From Chloroflexota bacterium (GTDB taxonomy: Bacteria > Chloroflexota > Anaerolineae > JACRMK01), in contig JACQEC010000211.1 in the NCBI GenBank assembly GCA_016200765.1, positions 1-11,613 of the forward strand: a DNA stretch of 11,613 nt. Direction: 5' to 3'. The notes under the pieces are model-generated. The model was not told the origin of the DNA and ran no database searches. It was given only the letters and a program-made list of their open reading frames with translations. Positions 1 through 6,709 of the stretch are shown in pieces. Made by a program: the position numbers and the translations under genes. Position 1 is the first letter of the stretch. Every line of letters begins with the position of its first letter.

Positions 1-1694
1 CCGGGAGCCATGAGGTCGGGTTTGAGCCGCCCATCGGAAGTCGGGCCTCGCGATGAGAAGCTGATCACATCGTCGGCGTTGTTAGCGGAGGTAATAAGGC
101 AGCCATCGCTGACGCCCTGATCGCGAACACCTTCAGTGGCGCCGACCGTGACAACGTTCTTCGCCGTGCCGGGAGAGTTGATTGTGCCGGCTGACGAACC
201 GCTGTTGCCAGCGGCGAAAATGTGCAGTATAGGTTGGTTGCCGGGGGTGGTGGCCGAGGCATCGCGTGTCAGCGCGTCGTAAGTTTGCGCGGGCGTATCG
301 TAGACACCTCTCGCGCTCGCATCACCCCAGCTATTCGACGTGATGAGCGCACCTTGCGCGTAGCTCTGGGAGACGACGCCCGTATCGGTGTCATTACAGG
401 CCGAGATGTCATAGCCTCCGGAACTCGTGAAAATCTTGGTGCTGGCGATCCGGCTGTACGGCGAGATGCCCAACCCGATACGATAACCGGCGGCATCTTG
501 ATAGGGGAAACCCGTGCCGTTATTGTACGCCCCCACAATGCCTGCGTTGAGGTTGCCGTGGCCGGCCTTCCCATCGCCGCTGGCTTCGGCGGTGCAGTTG
601 GCTATTGAATCAATGCGATCCGGGCTCGCCGGGTTACCCAGTTCATGGAAGTCCGGGTGCAATATGGTGTTTGCGTTGCCCTGGTCTAGTCCATCGTCAA
701 CGACATCTACGATGGGATAACTCGTCTGCGTTGTCGGGAAACCCTTCGACGCGAGCCAGTTCAAGTAGCCGGTGCCGCTTGGTACGATGGCGCCGCTGAT
801 GCTGATAACGTTTCCGGCCACGATCTGGCCCTGGACTTCATCGAGCATGTGGGGCGCGGCCCATGGCTCAATGTTGAAAACGTCGGGCCATTGCGCCACC
901 GATAACAGTTGACCGGCAGGCAGTTGGAGAGACACGTTCGTGAAGTGCAGAACCGATGATGGCTGATGATGGACTGCCCCGCCCAGCGCGCGCAGGCGGT
1001 CAAGAGATTGATTAAGATTCGCGTTAACGTAGAACTGCACCGTGACATCCAGCATCTTATCCGCCTGTAGGCTTAACGCCGCCTGCTGGAGAGAAGCTTC
1101 CAGGCGATAGGCGGGATGATAAGGCCCTGTCCATTGAATAGATGGCCGCGATGCGGCCAATTTATCGAGTCTGAACAGTGCGGCGGCGTCGCCCCATACC
1201 ACGTAGGTGTTTTGAGGCAGATAGATGACGAGCTCAATGCCCGCCCCTTTGAGCTCGGTGAGCCATTCGCGCTTGATAGGGCCTATGAAATGAACGAGCC
1301 AGAACTGCGCGGCATCTGAGGGTGTCTGCCGCAGGTTGGCGGCGACATCCGGCACGCCCAATCGCGTGTTGATGGACCCCTGCCGCAGGCCGATCGTGTC
1401 GAAGTCGTCGCGGACCGTCAGAGTTGGGCGGTCGAGCAGGCCGACGAGCGCGCTCGCATCTGCTCGCCAGAGCGAAAATGCCCCATAGTTCACCAAAAGA
1501 GAGGCTCCCCTTTGGGAGAGTTCGCGCAGGGAATCCGTATCGCTTGCGTCTACGAGAACTTGGCGAGATAAATCGGAGGCGGTGACGCTGTGAGAGGCAT
1601 TAGCTGTCGGCCCTGCCATGAGGAGCACGGCGTGAACCGCTATGCAGACGACGGCTGCGCTCCCGGCAAGTAAATGGCGCACGCGTAGGGCCAT
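1..1694 (-). CDS. Secreted S8 (subtilisin-like) serine protease, 3' end outside window
   Basis: The minus frame is open from ATG at 1694 to the left edge, giving 564 residues without the C-terminus. Residues 1-34 look like a Sec signal peptide: basic start, hydrophobic core, likely cleavage after TANA. Residues about 45-284 hold three similar prodomain-like segments. The protease domain follows: Asp motif VVDDGLD (D333), His motif GHGNLNAGI (H379), oxyanion-hole Asn in FAAGNSGS (N497), and then FSSRGPTSDGRLKPDLMAPG. The catalytic Ser loop (GTSMA) should lie just past the edge. The protein is therefore predicted to be an exported endopeptidase acting outside the membrane. It starts 45 bases after the SCO1664-like stop, so it may share that transcript. 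No Shine-Dalgarno is seen. The start was chosen as the only ATG ahead of the signal peptide core; the frame closes at the TGA at 1740. The substrate cannot be read from the sequence. Confidence 0.93.
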   Translation of the reverse strand, partial: MALRVRHLLAGSAAVVCIAVHAVLLMAGPTANASHSVTASDLSRQVLVDASDTDSLRELSQRGASLLVNYGAFSLWRADASALVGLLDRPTLTVRDDFDTIGLRQGSINTRLGVPDVAANLRQTPSDAAQFWLVHFIGPIKREWLTELKGAGIELVIYLPQNTYVVWGDAAALFRLDKLAASRPSIQWTGPYHPAYRLEASLQQAALSLQADKMLDVTVQFYVNANLNQSLDRLRALGGAVHHQPSSVLHFTNVSLQLPAGQLLSVAQWPDVFNIEPWAAPHMLDEVQGQIVAGNVISISGAIVPSGTGYLNWLASKGFPTTQTSYPIVDVVDDGLDQGNANTILHPDFHELGNPASPDRIDSIANCTAEASGDGKAGHGNLNAGIVGAYNNGTGFPYQDAAGYRIGLGISPYSRIASTKIFTSSGGYDISACNDTDTGVVSQSYAQGALITSNSWGDASARGVYDTPAQTYDALTRDASATTPGNQPILHIFAAGNSGSSAGTINSPGTAKNVVTVGATEGVRDQGVSDGCLITSANNADDVISFSSRGPTSDGRLKPDLMAP

Positions 1695-1739
1695 GAGGTC
1701 AATGGATGTGGGCCAGGTTGAAATATGGCCGTGTGGTGG

Positions 1740-2528
1740 TCAAACGGGAGGCCAGGGCACCGTGTACCAATTTGCGTCGGGTTCTGGAAAACGAGCAGAC
1801 TCGATGAGTTCTTGTAACCGGCCGCGGAGTGCCAGGATTTCTTCAGGGGCCAGCAACTCGGTCAGTTCGCGTATGACGGGGTCTTGGTTGTCCATACGCT
1901 CTCCGAGTCGGACCAGGTCGGCGAGTATATCCGAAGGAATAGGCTGGCCGGCGAAATCCCAAATGACCGTGCGCAATTTGGGCTCGCAGTGAAAAGTAAC
2001 ACCATGGTCAATGGCCCAGATTTTTCCGTTCTGGTCAACGAGACAATGGCCGCCCTTGCGATCAGTGTTGTTTAGCAGTGCGTCGAAGACCGCCATGCGC
2101 CGGAACTCATTCTGGTGAACGTCCTTCAACGTAAAGTAGTGCTGATCGGTGTCACAGTCAATGAAAAGCTGTACCGAGCCCAGACCATGTGGCCCATCAC
2201 GCAGGACGGTCGGCGGCACCAAGTCCCATTCCAACGCTTCGCTGACCCGATACGCGGCATACTCGCGTTTGCACAGGGTGCCGTGGGGAAAGTCCCAGAG
2301 GGGGCGTTCCCCGCGACAGGGCTTGTAGACGGCGATCATCTCTAGCTGCGAATCCTGTACCGAAATCAGAAATGTGTAGTTGGTGCTCCAGGGTAAGAGA
2401 CCCTGAACATCAACATCACCGTTCGCGAGCAACGCAAGTATCCGCTCGCGTGAGATGTCGCGGCGGGGGGCTGGCGGAATTGTAACACTGCGAACCTCAG
2501 CCGATGGGGCACGGCGTCGTCTACTCAT
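1740..2528 (-). CDS. SCO1664 family PI3/4-kinase-like protein
   Basis: A 262-residue protein that I recognise as the SCO1664 family, a small branch of the PI3/4-kinase-like fold whose substrate is unknown. Visible landmarks are an ATP-lysine candidate in VYKP (K69), the family box RPLWDFP just after it, a catalytic-loop candidate NNTDRKGGH (D156), and a DFG-like metal site AIDHG (D174). The N-terminus (MSRRRR) is basic and probably disordered. It lies third in the minus-strand trio, 58 bases after the DUF3090 stop. ATG at 2528 is preferred. A TTG nine bases upstream (2537) is in frame but has no ribosome site, whereas GAAGG lies only two bases before the ATG, which is unusually close. Kinase activity is inferred from motifs; a pseudokinase or a protein-modifying role is possible. 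Confidence 0.88.
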   Translation of the reverse strand: MSRRRRAPSAEVRSVTIPPAPRRDISRERILALLANGDVDVQGLLPWSTNYTFLISVQDSQLEMIAVYKPCRGERPLWDFPHGTLCKREYAAYRVSEALEWDLVPPTVLRDGPHGLGSVQLFIDCDTDQHYFTLKDVHQNEFRRMAVFDALLNNTDRKGGHCLVDQNGKIWAIDHGVTFHCEPKLRTVIWDFAGQPIPSDILADLVRLGERMDNQDPVIRELTELLAPEEILALRGRLQELIESARFPEPDANWYTVPWPPV

Positions 2529-2586
2529 AACCTTCAAGCACCCAAGGAAACATGCTTGACATCAGCGAATGGGTCGGCACTTGGTT

Positions 2587-3087
2587 TCAATGCCCATTGC
2601 GCTTTGGGCAGAAGTGAGCGTCGGCGTCTATGGGGTTGCCGCAAAACACACAGATGGGGCGGCCACCGGCGCAGACCATCACCGCGTGCAATGCCAGCGC
2701 GCGCGCCTGTTCGCGCGATATCCAGAAACGCACGGCGGTCAGCGTATCGGGGTCTGTATCTTCACTTTCGGCGACCTCGTAAATGATGATAACGATGTGA
2801 TCAGTCTTGGCATCATGCCCAAGCCCAATCTGACCTGCGCGAAAGAGAGGCTCCAGCGGCTCCTCAAGGTGGAGCTCACTCGTGCTTGCCGCCTCCGGGC
2901 CGCCGACCTTTTCCAGAAGTTCGTCTAAACTCTCGGCCAACACCTGCGCCTGAAACTTCTCAATCTGAACGGTGGCCAAGGTGCGGCCCTGTCGTGCCTG
3001 CAAATAGAATGTGCGGCGGCCGGGCTCACCAACTGCATCGGCGACAATCTTATTGGTGGGATTAAACTCGTAAAGAAATTGCGGCAT
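2587..3087 (-). CDS. DUF3090 family protein with C-terminal zinc-ribbon-like motif
   Basis: A 166-residue soluble protein matching the DUF3090 family (function unknown). It is two-part. Residues about 1-130 form an alpha/beta region without obvious catalytic motifs, with an acidic stretch near 69-79 and 106-115. The C-terminus has CVFCG (C146, C149) and HFC (H158, C160) before the family ending KRNGH, a plausible single zinc site. The conserved segment REQARALALHA precedes it. The ATG at 3087 overlaps the stop of the phosphomutase gene by one base (TAATG), so translation is probably coupled. An AAGGA lies about ten bases upstream. In actinobacteria the same family sits between SCO1664-like and MSMEG_4193-like genes, as here, which supports a shared pathway. 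No activity can be assigned from the sequence. Confidence 0.9.
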   Translation of the reverse strand: MPQFLYEFNPTNKIVADAVGEPGRRTFYLQARQGRTLATVQIEKFQAQVLAESLDELLEKVGGPEAASTSELHLEEPLEPLFRAGQIGLGHDAKTDHIVIIIYEVAESEDTDPDTLTAVRFWISREQARALALHAVMVCAGGRPICVFCGNPIDADAHFCPKRNGH

Positions 3088-3761
3088 TAGGTCTTTTTCC
3101 TTGAGCTGGCTGAGTGGGTCTTGGCGCGCGGGCGCTTCCGGTGGCTACGGGCTGACGGGTCGGGCAGTGGGCCGGTGTCATTCAGGCGAATGAGCCGCGC
3201 CATGCCGCCTTCCACTTGAACAATCGAGAGAGACGCCGGCGAGATCACGATGCGTTGAAATTGATCGAGGTGTAACTTCAGATAGTGGGCAATGACGACC
3301 TTGATCGCATCGGCGTGCGAGACAATGGCCACGGTGCCCTTCGGGTGAGCGGCGTGGATCGCCTCCAGTTCGCTTATCAGCCGTCCTTGCATCTCACTGA
3401 AGCTTTCGCCGCCCGGCATGCGCGTATGCGTCGGCATGAACTGAATCTGCTTCCACAGTTTTGTGCGAGCGACCTGTTTGACCGAGCGCCCGGTCCAGTC
3501 TCCCGTTTTGAGGTCGGCCAGACATGGGCGCACCACAATGCTTAGCTTGCGGCCGACGACGATGCGCTCGGCGGTCTCTTGGGCGCGTTCCAGATGGCTG
3601 GAGTACACGGCGTTGAACTTAACTGGTCTCAAGCGCTCGGCCAGGGCCTCGGCCTGCTTGCGGCCCTCTTCGTTTAGGTGAATGCCCTCGGTCCACCCCG
3701 GCAGTCTGCCCTTCTTCACCCAATCATTGGTTGCGTGACGCACGAGAAAGAAAGTGGTCAT
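3087..3761 (-). CDS. MSMEG_4193 family histidine phosphatase / putative phosphomutase
   Basis: A 224-residue member of the histidine phosphatase (phosphoglycerate-mutase-like) superfamily. It starts with MTTFFLVRHATN, where R8-H9 is the phospho-acceptor RH motif. The second arginine is in SSHLERAQ (R59). The usual acid is Asp in LADLKTGDW (D83), and the second catalytic His is in VSHAD (H149). PGGESFSEMQGR near 116-127 fits the MSMEG_4193 subgroup. Residues 205-224 are a Lys/Arg/Ser-rich tail outside the fold. ATG 3761 was chosen because the RH motif must lie near the N-terminus; the longer reading up to 3956 crosses the promoter and reads non-conserved sequence. GTG at 3767 (GTG AAA ATG) is a possible alternative. 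It is the first gene of the minus operon. Whether it is a phosphatase or a mutase, and on what substrate, is unknown. Confidence 0.9.
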   Translation of the reverse strand: MTTFFLVRHATNDWVKKGRLPGWTEGIHLNEEGRKQAEALAERLRPVKFNAVYSSHLERAQETAERIVVGRKLSIVVRPCLADLKTGDWTGRSVKQVARTKLWKQIQFMPTHTRMPGGESFSEMQGRLISELEAIHAAHPKGTVAIVSHADAIKVVIAHYLKLHLDQFQRIVISPASLSIVQVEGGMARLIRLNDTGPLPDPSARSHRKRPRAKTHSASSRKKT

Positions 3762-3770
3762 TTTCACGGG

Positions 3771-3799
3771 ATTATACCATGCTGCAGCGATGGGTTCAA
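3771..3799 (-). promoter_or_regulatory. Predicted sigma-70-type promoter of the phosphomutase operon
   Basis: On the minus strand TTGAAC (3799-3794, 4/6 of the -35 consensus) and a perfect TATAAT (3776-3771) are separated by exactly 17 bases. The -10 ends only nine bases before ATG 3761, so transcription should begin at or within a few bases of the start codon and leave almost no 5' leader. This fits the absence of a Shine-Dalgarno. Prediction from sequence only. Confidence 0.7.
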
Positions 3800-3819
3800 C
3801 CGGCCTGCGAAAGTCGAAA

Positions 3820-3848
3820 TTGACGCTATGCACAGATGACGATAAGAT
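3820..3848 (+). promoter_or_regulatory. Predicted divergent promoter of the glycan operon
   Basis: On the plus strand TTGACG (3820-3825, 5/6 of the -35 consensus) and TAAGAT (3843-3848, 4/6 of the -10) are separated by 17 bases. The -10 is followed after nine bases by ATG 3858, the same geometry as the opposing promoter. The -35 boxes of the two promoters are 20 bases apart (3800-3819), so they could compete or share a regulator. If this is the real promoter, ATG 3849 lies upstream of the transcript start and cannot be used. Confidence 0.55.
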
Positions 3849-3857
3849 ATGGCATTG

Positions 3858-5039
3858 ATGAGCCTCGAACGAACTGCGCGCCCGAAGACCGTTACACGCG
3901 CTCATGGTCTCCTGCTTGCCCTTTGCTTCACTGCGTACATCCTGCGCCTCTTCCATCTCGACGCGCAGTCGCTCTGGTACGACGAGGGTTTTTCAGCGTG
4001 GGTTGCCACACAACCATTCGACCAGATTATTGCGCGCACCTCGACGGAAATGAACCCCCCTCTGTATTACTTTTTACTGCATATTTGGATTGCGTTCTGC
4101 GGGCAAAGTGAATTCTCTCTGCGTTTCTTGTCGTTGATGCCGTCTGTGATGCTGGTGCCGATGTTTTATTTGCTTGTGCGCCGTCTACTGGGCTCGGTAA
4201 CGGGCTGGATCGCCGCCTTGCTGGCCACATTCTCGCCGATGTATGTCTGGTATGCGCAGGAGGCGCGGGTGTACGCGCTACTCACACTCCTGACGCTCAT
4301 GTCATCCTATTTCCTATGGCTGTGGACGGAGCGCGCGACATGGCGCAGATGGCTTGCCCTGTTGCTCTGTAACGTAGTATCCGTCTATCTGCACTATTTT
4401 GGCTTTTTTATCATCGCCTTCCAGTTGGTCTATTTCTTGATCTGGTGGACGCGGCAGGAGACACGCTGGGCAACGTTGGGCACGGGCCTCGCTGTCCCAA
4501 CGCTTACCCTAGTGGCGTCTGTACCATGGTTGCAATTTGCGCTGCGCCAAATCGCTTCGGATACAAGCTACGTCGAAGGCACATTGCCGCTGTTTGAAGT
4601 ATTGAGGAAGGCCTTTGCGCTATTTTCAACCGGCCACAGTATGCTAGAGCAAGACGCTGTTCCGGCGGCCGGCGCGCTGGTGCTTTTTGCTATCGTGGGA
4701 TGGGTAGGAATCGGGCGGCTGCGATCTGGACCACTCGATGCGCAGCGCGAAGACCCGTTCCGACGAAGCATGACGGCCGTCGGCGCTGTACGCCAATTCC
4801 TCGTCTTGTACCTTTTGACGCCATTCACGCTCTTTTACCTTGTGGCTTACCAGCGACCCAAGTTTCATCCGCGCTACTTGATGATTGCCTCGCCACCATT
4901 CCTCATATTGGTGTCGGCATGTATTGCAGTGCTGTGGCTTGGGTTCTGGCGCAGTCGCGGAACGGCGGCGCGGCGCGGGTACATCTCGCTTGCGATACGG
5001 TGGCGGCCATTAGGGCAAATCGCGCTGACGGCCAGCTGA
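3858..5039 (+). CDS. GT39/ArnT-like membrane glycosyltransferase, N-terminal membrane part (frameshifted gene)
   Basis: This frame encodes 393 residues of a polytopic membrane protein, with roughly nine or ten hydrophobic helices between residues 17 and about 365. The first outer loop has LWYDEGFSAW with the D42-E43 pair typical of the PMT/ArnT GT-C fold, followed by EMNPPLYYFLLHIW (64-77), EFSLRF and YAQEARVYALL. HPRYLMIASPPFLIL marks the last helix region. Such enzymes move a sugar from a polyprenyl-phosphate donor to a lipid or protein on the outer side of the membrane. After about 4980 the frame loses family resemblance and stops at 5039, while the missing soluble part continues in another frame. 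ATG 3858 is chosen from the promoter spacing; 3849 is an in-frame alternative. The membrane half is clear; whether the product is active is doubtful. Confidence 0.85.
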   Translation: MSLERTARPKTVTRAHGLLLALCFTAYILRLFHLDAQSLWYDEGFSAWVATQPFDQIIARTSTEMNPPLYYFLLHIWIAFCGQSEFSLRFLSLMPSVMLVPMFYLLVRRLLGSVTGWIAALLATFSPMYVWYAQEARVYALLTLLTLMSSYFLWLWTERATWRRWLALLLCNVVSVYLHYFGFFIIAFQLVYFLIWWTRQETRWATLGTGLAVPTLTLVASVPWLQFALRQIASDTSYVEGTLPLFEVLRKAFALFSTGHSMLEQDAVPAAGALVLFAIVGWVGIGRLRSGPLDAQREDPFRRSMTAVGAVRQFLVLYLLTPFTLFYLVAYQRPKFHPRYLMIASPPFLILVSACIAVLWLGFWRSRGTAARRGYISLAIRWRPLGQIALTAS

Positions 5040-6709
5040 CCCTGCTCGTCTCGGGTCATATGTTCCCGATCTATCTATATTATGACCCGCAGGGCGCTTG
5101 GGTGCCCCTGCCGGATGAGCCCACGCTTTCAACACAACGAGTGCTTGGCTATAACGTCGCGAACGACCTGAATGCGAAATTACGAGGAAAAACCGATGTA
5201 TGGCTTTTGTTGTGGCAAGACGAATTTGTTGATCCGGCTGGATTTGTAACGACGATCCTTGACAGCCAGGCTCAGCGTCTCGCCCAGAATCAATCGTTTT
5301 GGGGCGTGCGCTTGATGCATTACCGCGTACCACCGGGCACCGTGTTTTCCGACCAGCCGCAAATCCAGCAACCGCTCAATGTTAACTACGGCGGGGAGAT
5401 AGCCCTGCTTGGTTATAACCTGCCGGCAACGGCTTCTCCAGCCGACGCGGGGTTGAATATCACGCTCTATTGGCGCGCGCTCAAGGATTTGCACGAGGAT
5501 TACAGTGTATCGCTCCGGGTGCGTGATAGCGACGGCCGTTTGGTCGGAAAGCTCGATGCGCGCCCGGTGGCGTATGAGTATCCAACGACTCGCTGGCGCG
5601 CCGGCGATGTCCTGTTTGGCAAGTTTCAAATTCCGCTCGAACTAGGGGCGCCGCCTTCAAATTATCGCTTGGAGGTCATCGTATATTCGAGCGACTCCGT
5701 GGAGGGTTTGGACATTTTGGATGCCGGCGGCAAGCGCGCCGGCAAAGTCGCGGTTTTGCAGCCGGTACCCATCGAACGACCCACAGTTCAGCCCGCGGTT
5801 GACAAACTGCAAATGAAGCGGCCCTTACGCTTTGACTTCGGCAATGGAATTGAGATGCTCGGTATGGACGTACAGCAGGTCAACCCAGAGCCTGGCGAGC
5901 CGATCGAGATTTCAATATACTGGCGCGCGCGCAGCGTGCCGAGCAGCGATTTTCGGCTCGTGTTCGAATTGCGGCGAGGAGCCGATCAAGCCGCTCCGCT
6001 TTTCGGGGCCGATGATGTCTTTCCCGTCGTGCGCGGCTTGCCGACGACTCGCTGGAAGGCAGGCGATATTTTCCGAGCGCAATACACCTACTACGTGCCC
6101 AACGATATGCCGGCAGGCACGCGCACGCTACGGATGGCGATGATCCGGGAACTCTTCAACCCACCCGCGACGTCGTTCGTGGCTTTGGGAGACGTTCAGA
6201 TTCAGCCAAGCACTCGATTGTTTAGGGCTCCGGCGGTGCAGACCCCGGACTCGGCACAGTATGGCGATTCCATCCGTAATTCGGTCCAACTTTTTGGACA
6301 CGATCTGTCGCCAGCGCCGCTGGCTCTTCCGGGCCCGACCGCTTTGCGTGGGATCACGGTGCAACCCGGGGGCAAGATTGTGCTCACGCTCTATTGGCAG
6401 CCGCTGCTGCGCACGCGAACCGCATACAACGTTTTTGTACATGTCCACCCGTTATCCCAACCGACGACGCTTGTTGCCCAGCGGGACAGTGCACCTGTTG
6501 GCGGCAAGCGGCCCACTACCACGTGGATACCGGGCGAGTTTATCGCGGACAGCTACGAGATTACGTTCGGGGGCGATGTGCCCCTCGGCGATTATGTTGT
6601 ATCGGTGGGTTTGTACGATCCCGTCAGCGGCCAGCGCCTGCCGATGACCACGTTAGGGCAGACTGGAACGAGCTTTACCCTGCGAAATTTCCGGGTATTG
6701 GTGAGATGA
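4919..6709 (+). CDS. C-terminal part of the same glycosyltransferase: soluble domain plus three beta-sandwich repeats
   Basis: This frame is one base behind the upstream membrane gene and overlaps it. Real coding is recognisable from about 4994 (DTVAAIRANRADGQL, then LLVSGHMFPIYLYY), the extracytoplasmic domain that normally follows the last membrane helix in Chloroflexota GT39-type proteins. Three tandem beta-sandwich repeats follow, at 5387-5767, 5828-6202 and 6260-6706. No signal peptide or credible Shine-Dalgarno exists, so translation as a separate protein is uncertain; ATG 4919 and ATG 5060 are the candidate starts, and 4919 is used here only as a boundary. It most likely was one gene with 3858-5039. 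About 30-50 residues (one helix and the linker) appear to be missing at the junction. The stop overlaps the lipoprotein start as ATGA. Confidence 0.75.
   Translation: MYCSAVAWVLAQSRNGGAARVHLACDTVAAIRANRADGQLTLLVSGHMFPIYLYYDPQGAWVPLPDEPTLSTQRVLGYNVANDLNAKLRGKTDVWLLLWQDEFVDPAGFVTTILDSQAQRLAQNQSFWGVRLMHYRVPPGTVFSDQPQIQQPLNVNYGGEIALLGYNLPATASPADAGLNITLYWRALKDLHEDYSVSLRVRDSDGRLVGKLDARPVAYEYPTTRWRAGDVLFGKFQIPLELGAPPSNYRLEVIVYSSDSVEGLDILDAGGKRAGKVAVLQPVPIERPTVQPAVDKLQMKRPLRFDFGNGIEMLGMDVQQVNPEPGEPIEISIYWRARSVPSSDFRLVFELRRGADQAAPLFGADDVFPVVRGLPTTRWKAGDIFRAQYTYYVPNDMPAGTRTLRMAMIRELFNPPATSFVALGDVQIQPSTRLFRAPAVQTPDSAQYGDSIRNSVQLFGHDLSPAPLALPGPTALRGITVQPGGKIVLTLYWQPLLRTRTAYNVFVHVHPLSQPTTLVAQRDSAPVGGKRPTTTWIPGEFIADSYEITFGGDVPLGDYVVSVGLYDPVSGQRLPMTTLGQTGTSFTLRNFRVLVR
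5387..6706 (+). repeat. Three tandem copies of a beta-sandwich domain (protein-level repeat)
   Basis: Three units of about 125-150 residues share the same order of motifs. Each has an opening LLGYNL / MLGMDV / LFGHDL, a central ITLYWRAL / ISIYWRAR / LTLYWQPL, and a later PTTRWRAGD / PTTRWKAGD / PTTTWIPGE. Each then continues to a strand ending such as YRLEVIVY, TLRMAMIR or YVVSVGLYD. The units start near 5387, 5828 and 6260. The copies have diverged too far to be a recent DNA duplication. They resemble carbohydrate-binding-like modules at the C-termini of Chloroflexota envelope glycosyltransferases; binding is an inference. Confidence 0.75.

Noticed and set aside
1695..1739. Separate promoter for the protease gene
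   Set aside because: Only a weak CATATT is present with no -35 at a suitable distance; read-through from the trio is simpler.
3762..3956. Longer N-terminus of the phosphomutase starting at 3956
   Set aside because: It would run through the divergent promoter region and into the opposing gene, and the catalytic RH motif belongs near residue 8.
4700..4918. Extending the C-terminal glycosyltransferase part upstream to ATG 4700
   Set aside because: This stretch is the shadow of the membrane gene in another frame and shows no family-like sequence until about 4994.
4919..5039. Programmed -1 frameshift joining the two glycosyltransferase parts
   Set aside because: The shift direction fits, but no X-XXY-YYZ slippery heptamer is seen in the overlap, and the protein also lacks a segment at the junction, which a simple shift cannot explain.
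5180..5629. Antisense frame of about 149 residues on the minus strand
   Set aside because: It lies wholly inside the repeat-bearing glycosyltransferase part, has arbitrary composition and no family-like motif; typical high-GC shadow.
6394..6705. Longer N-terminus of the lipoprotein from 6394
   Set aside because: It overlaps the upstream gene for over 300 bases and would bury the lipoprotein signal; the ATGA overlap at 6706 is a much better start.
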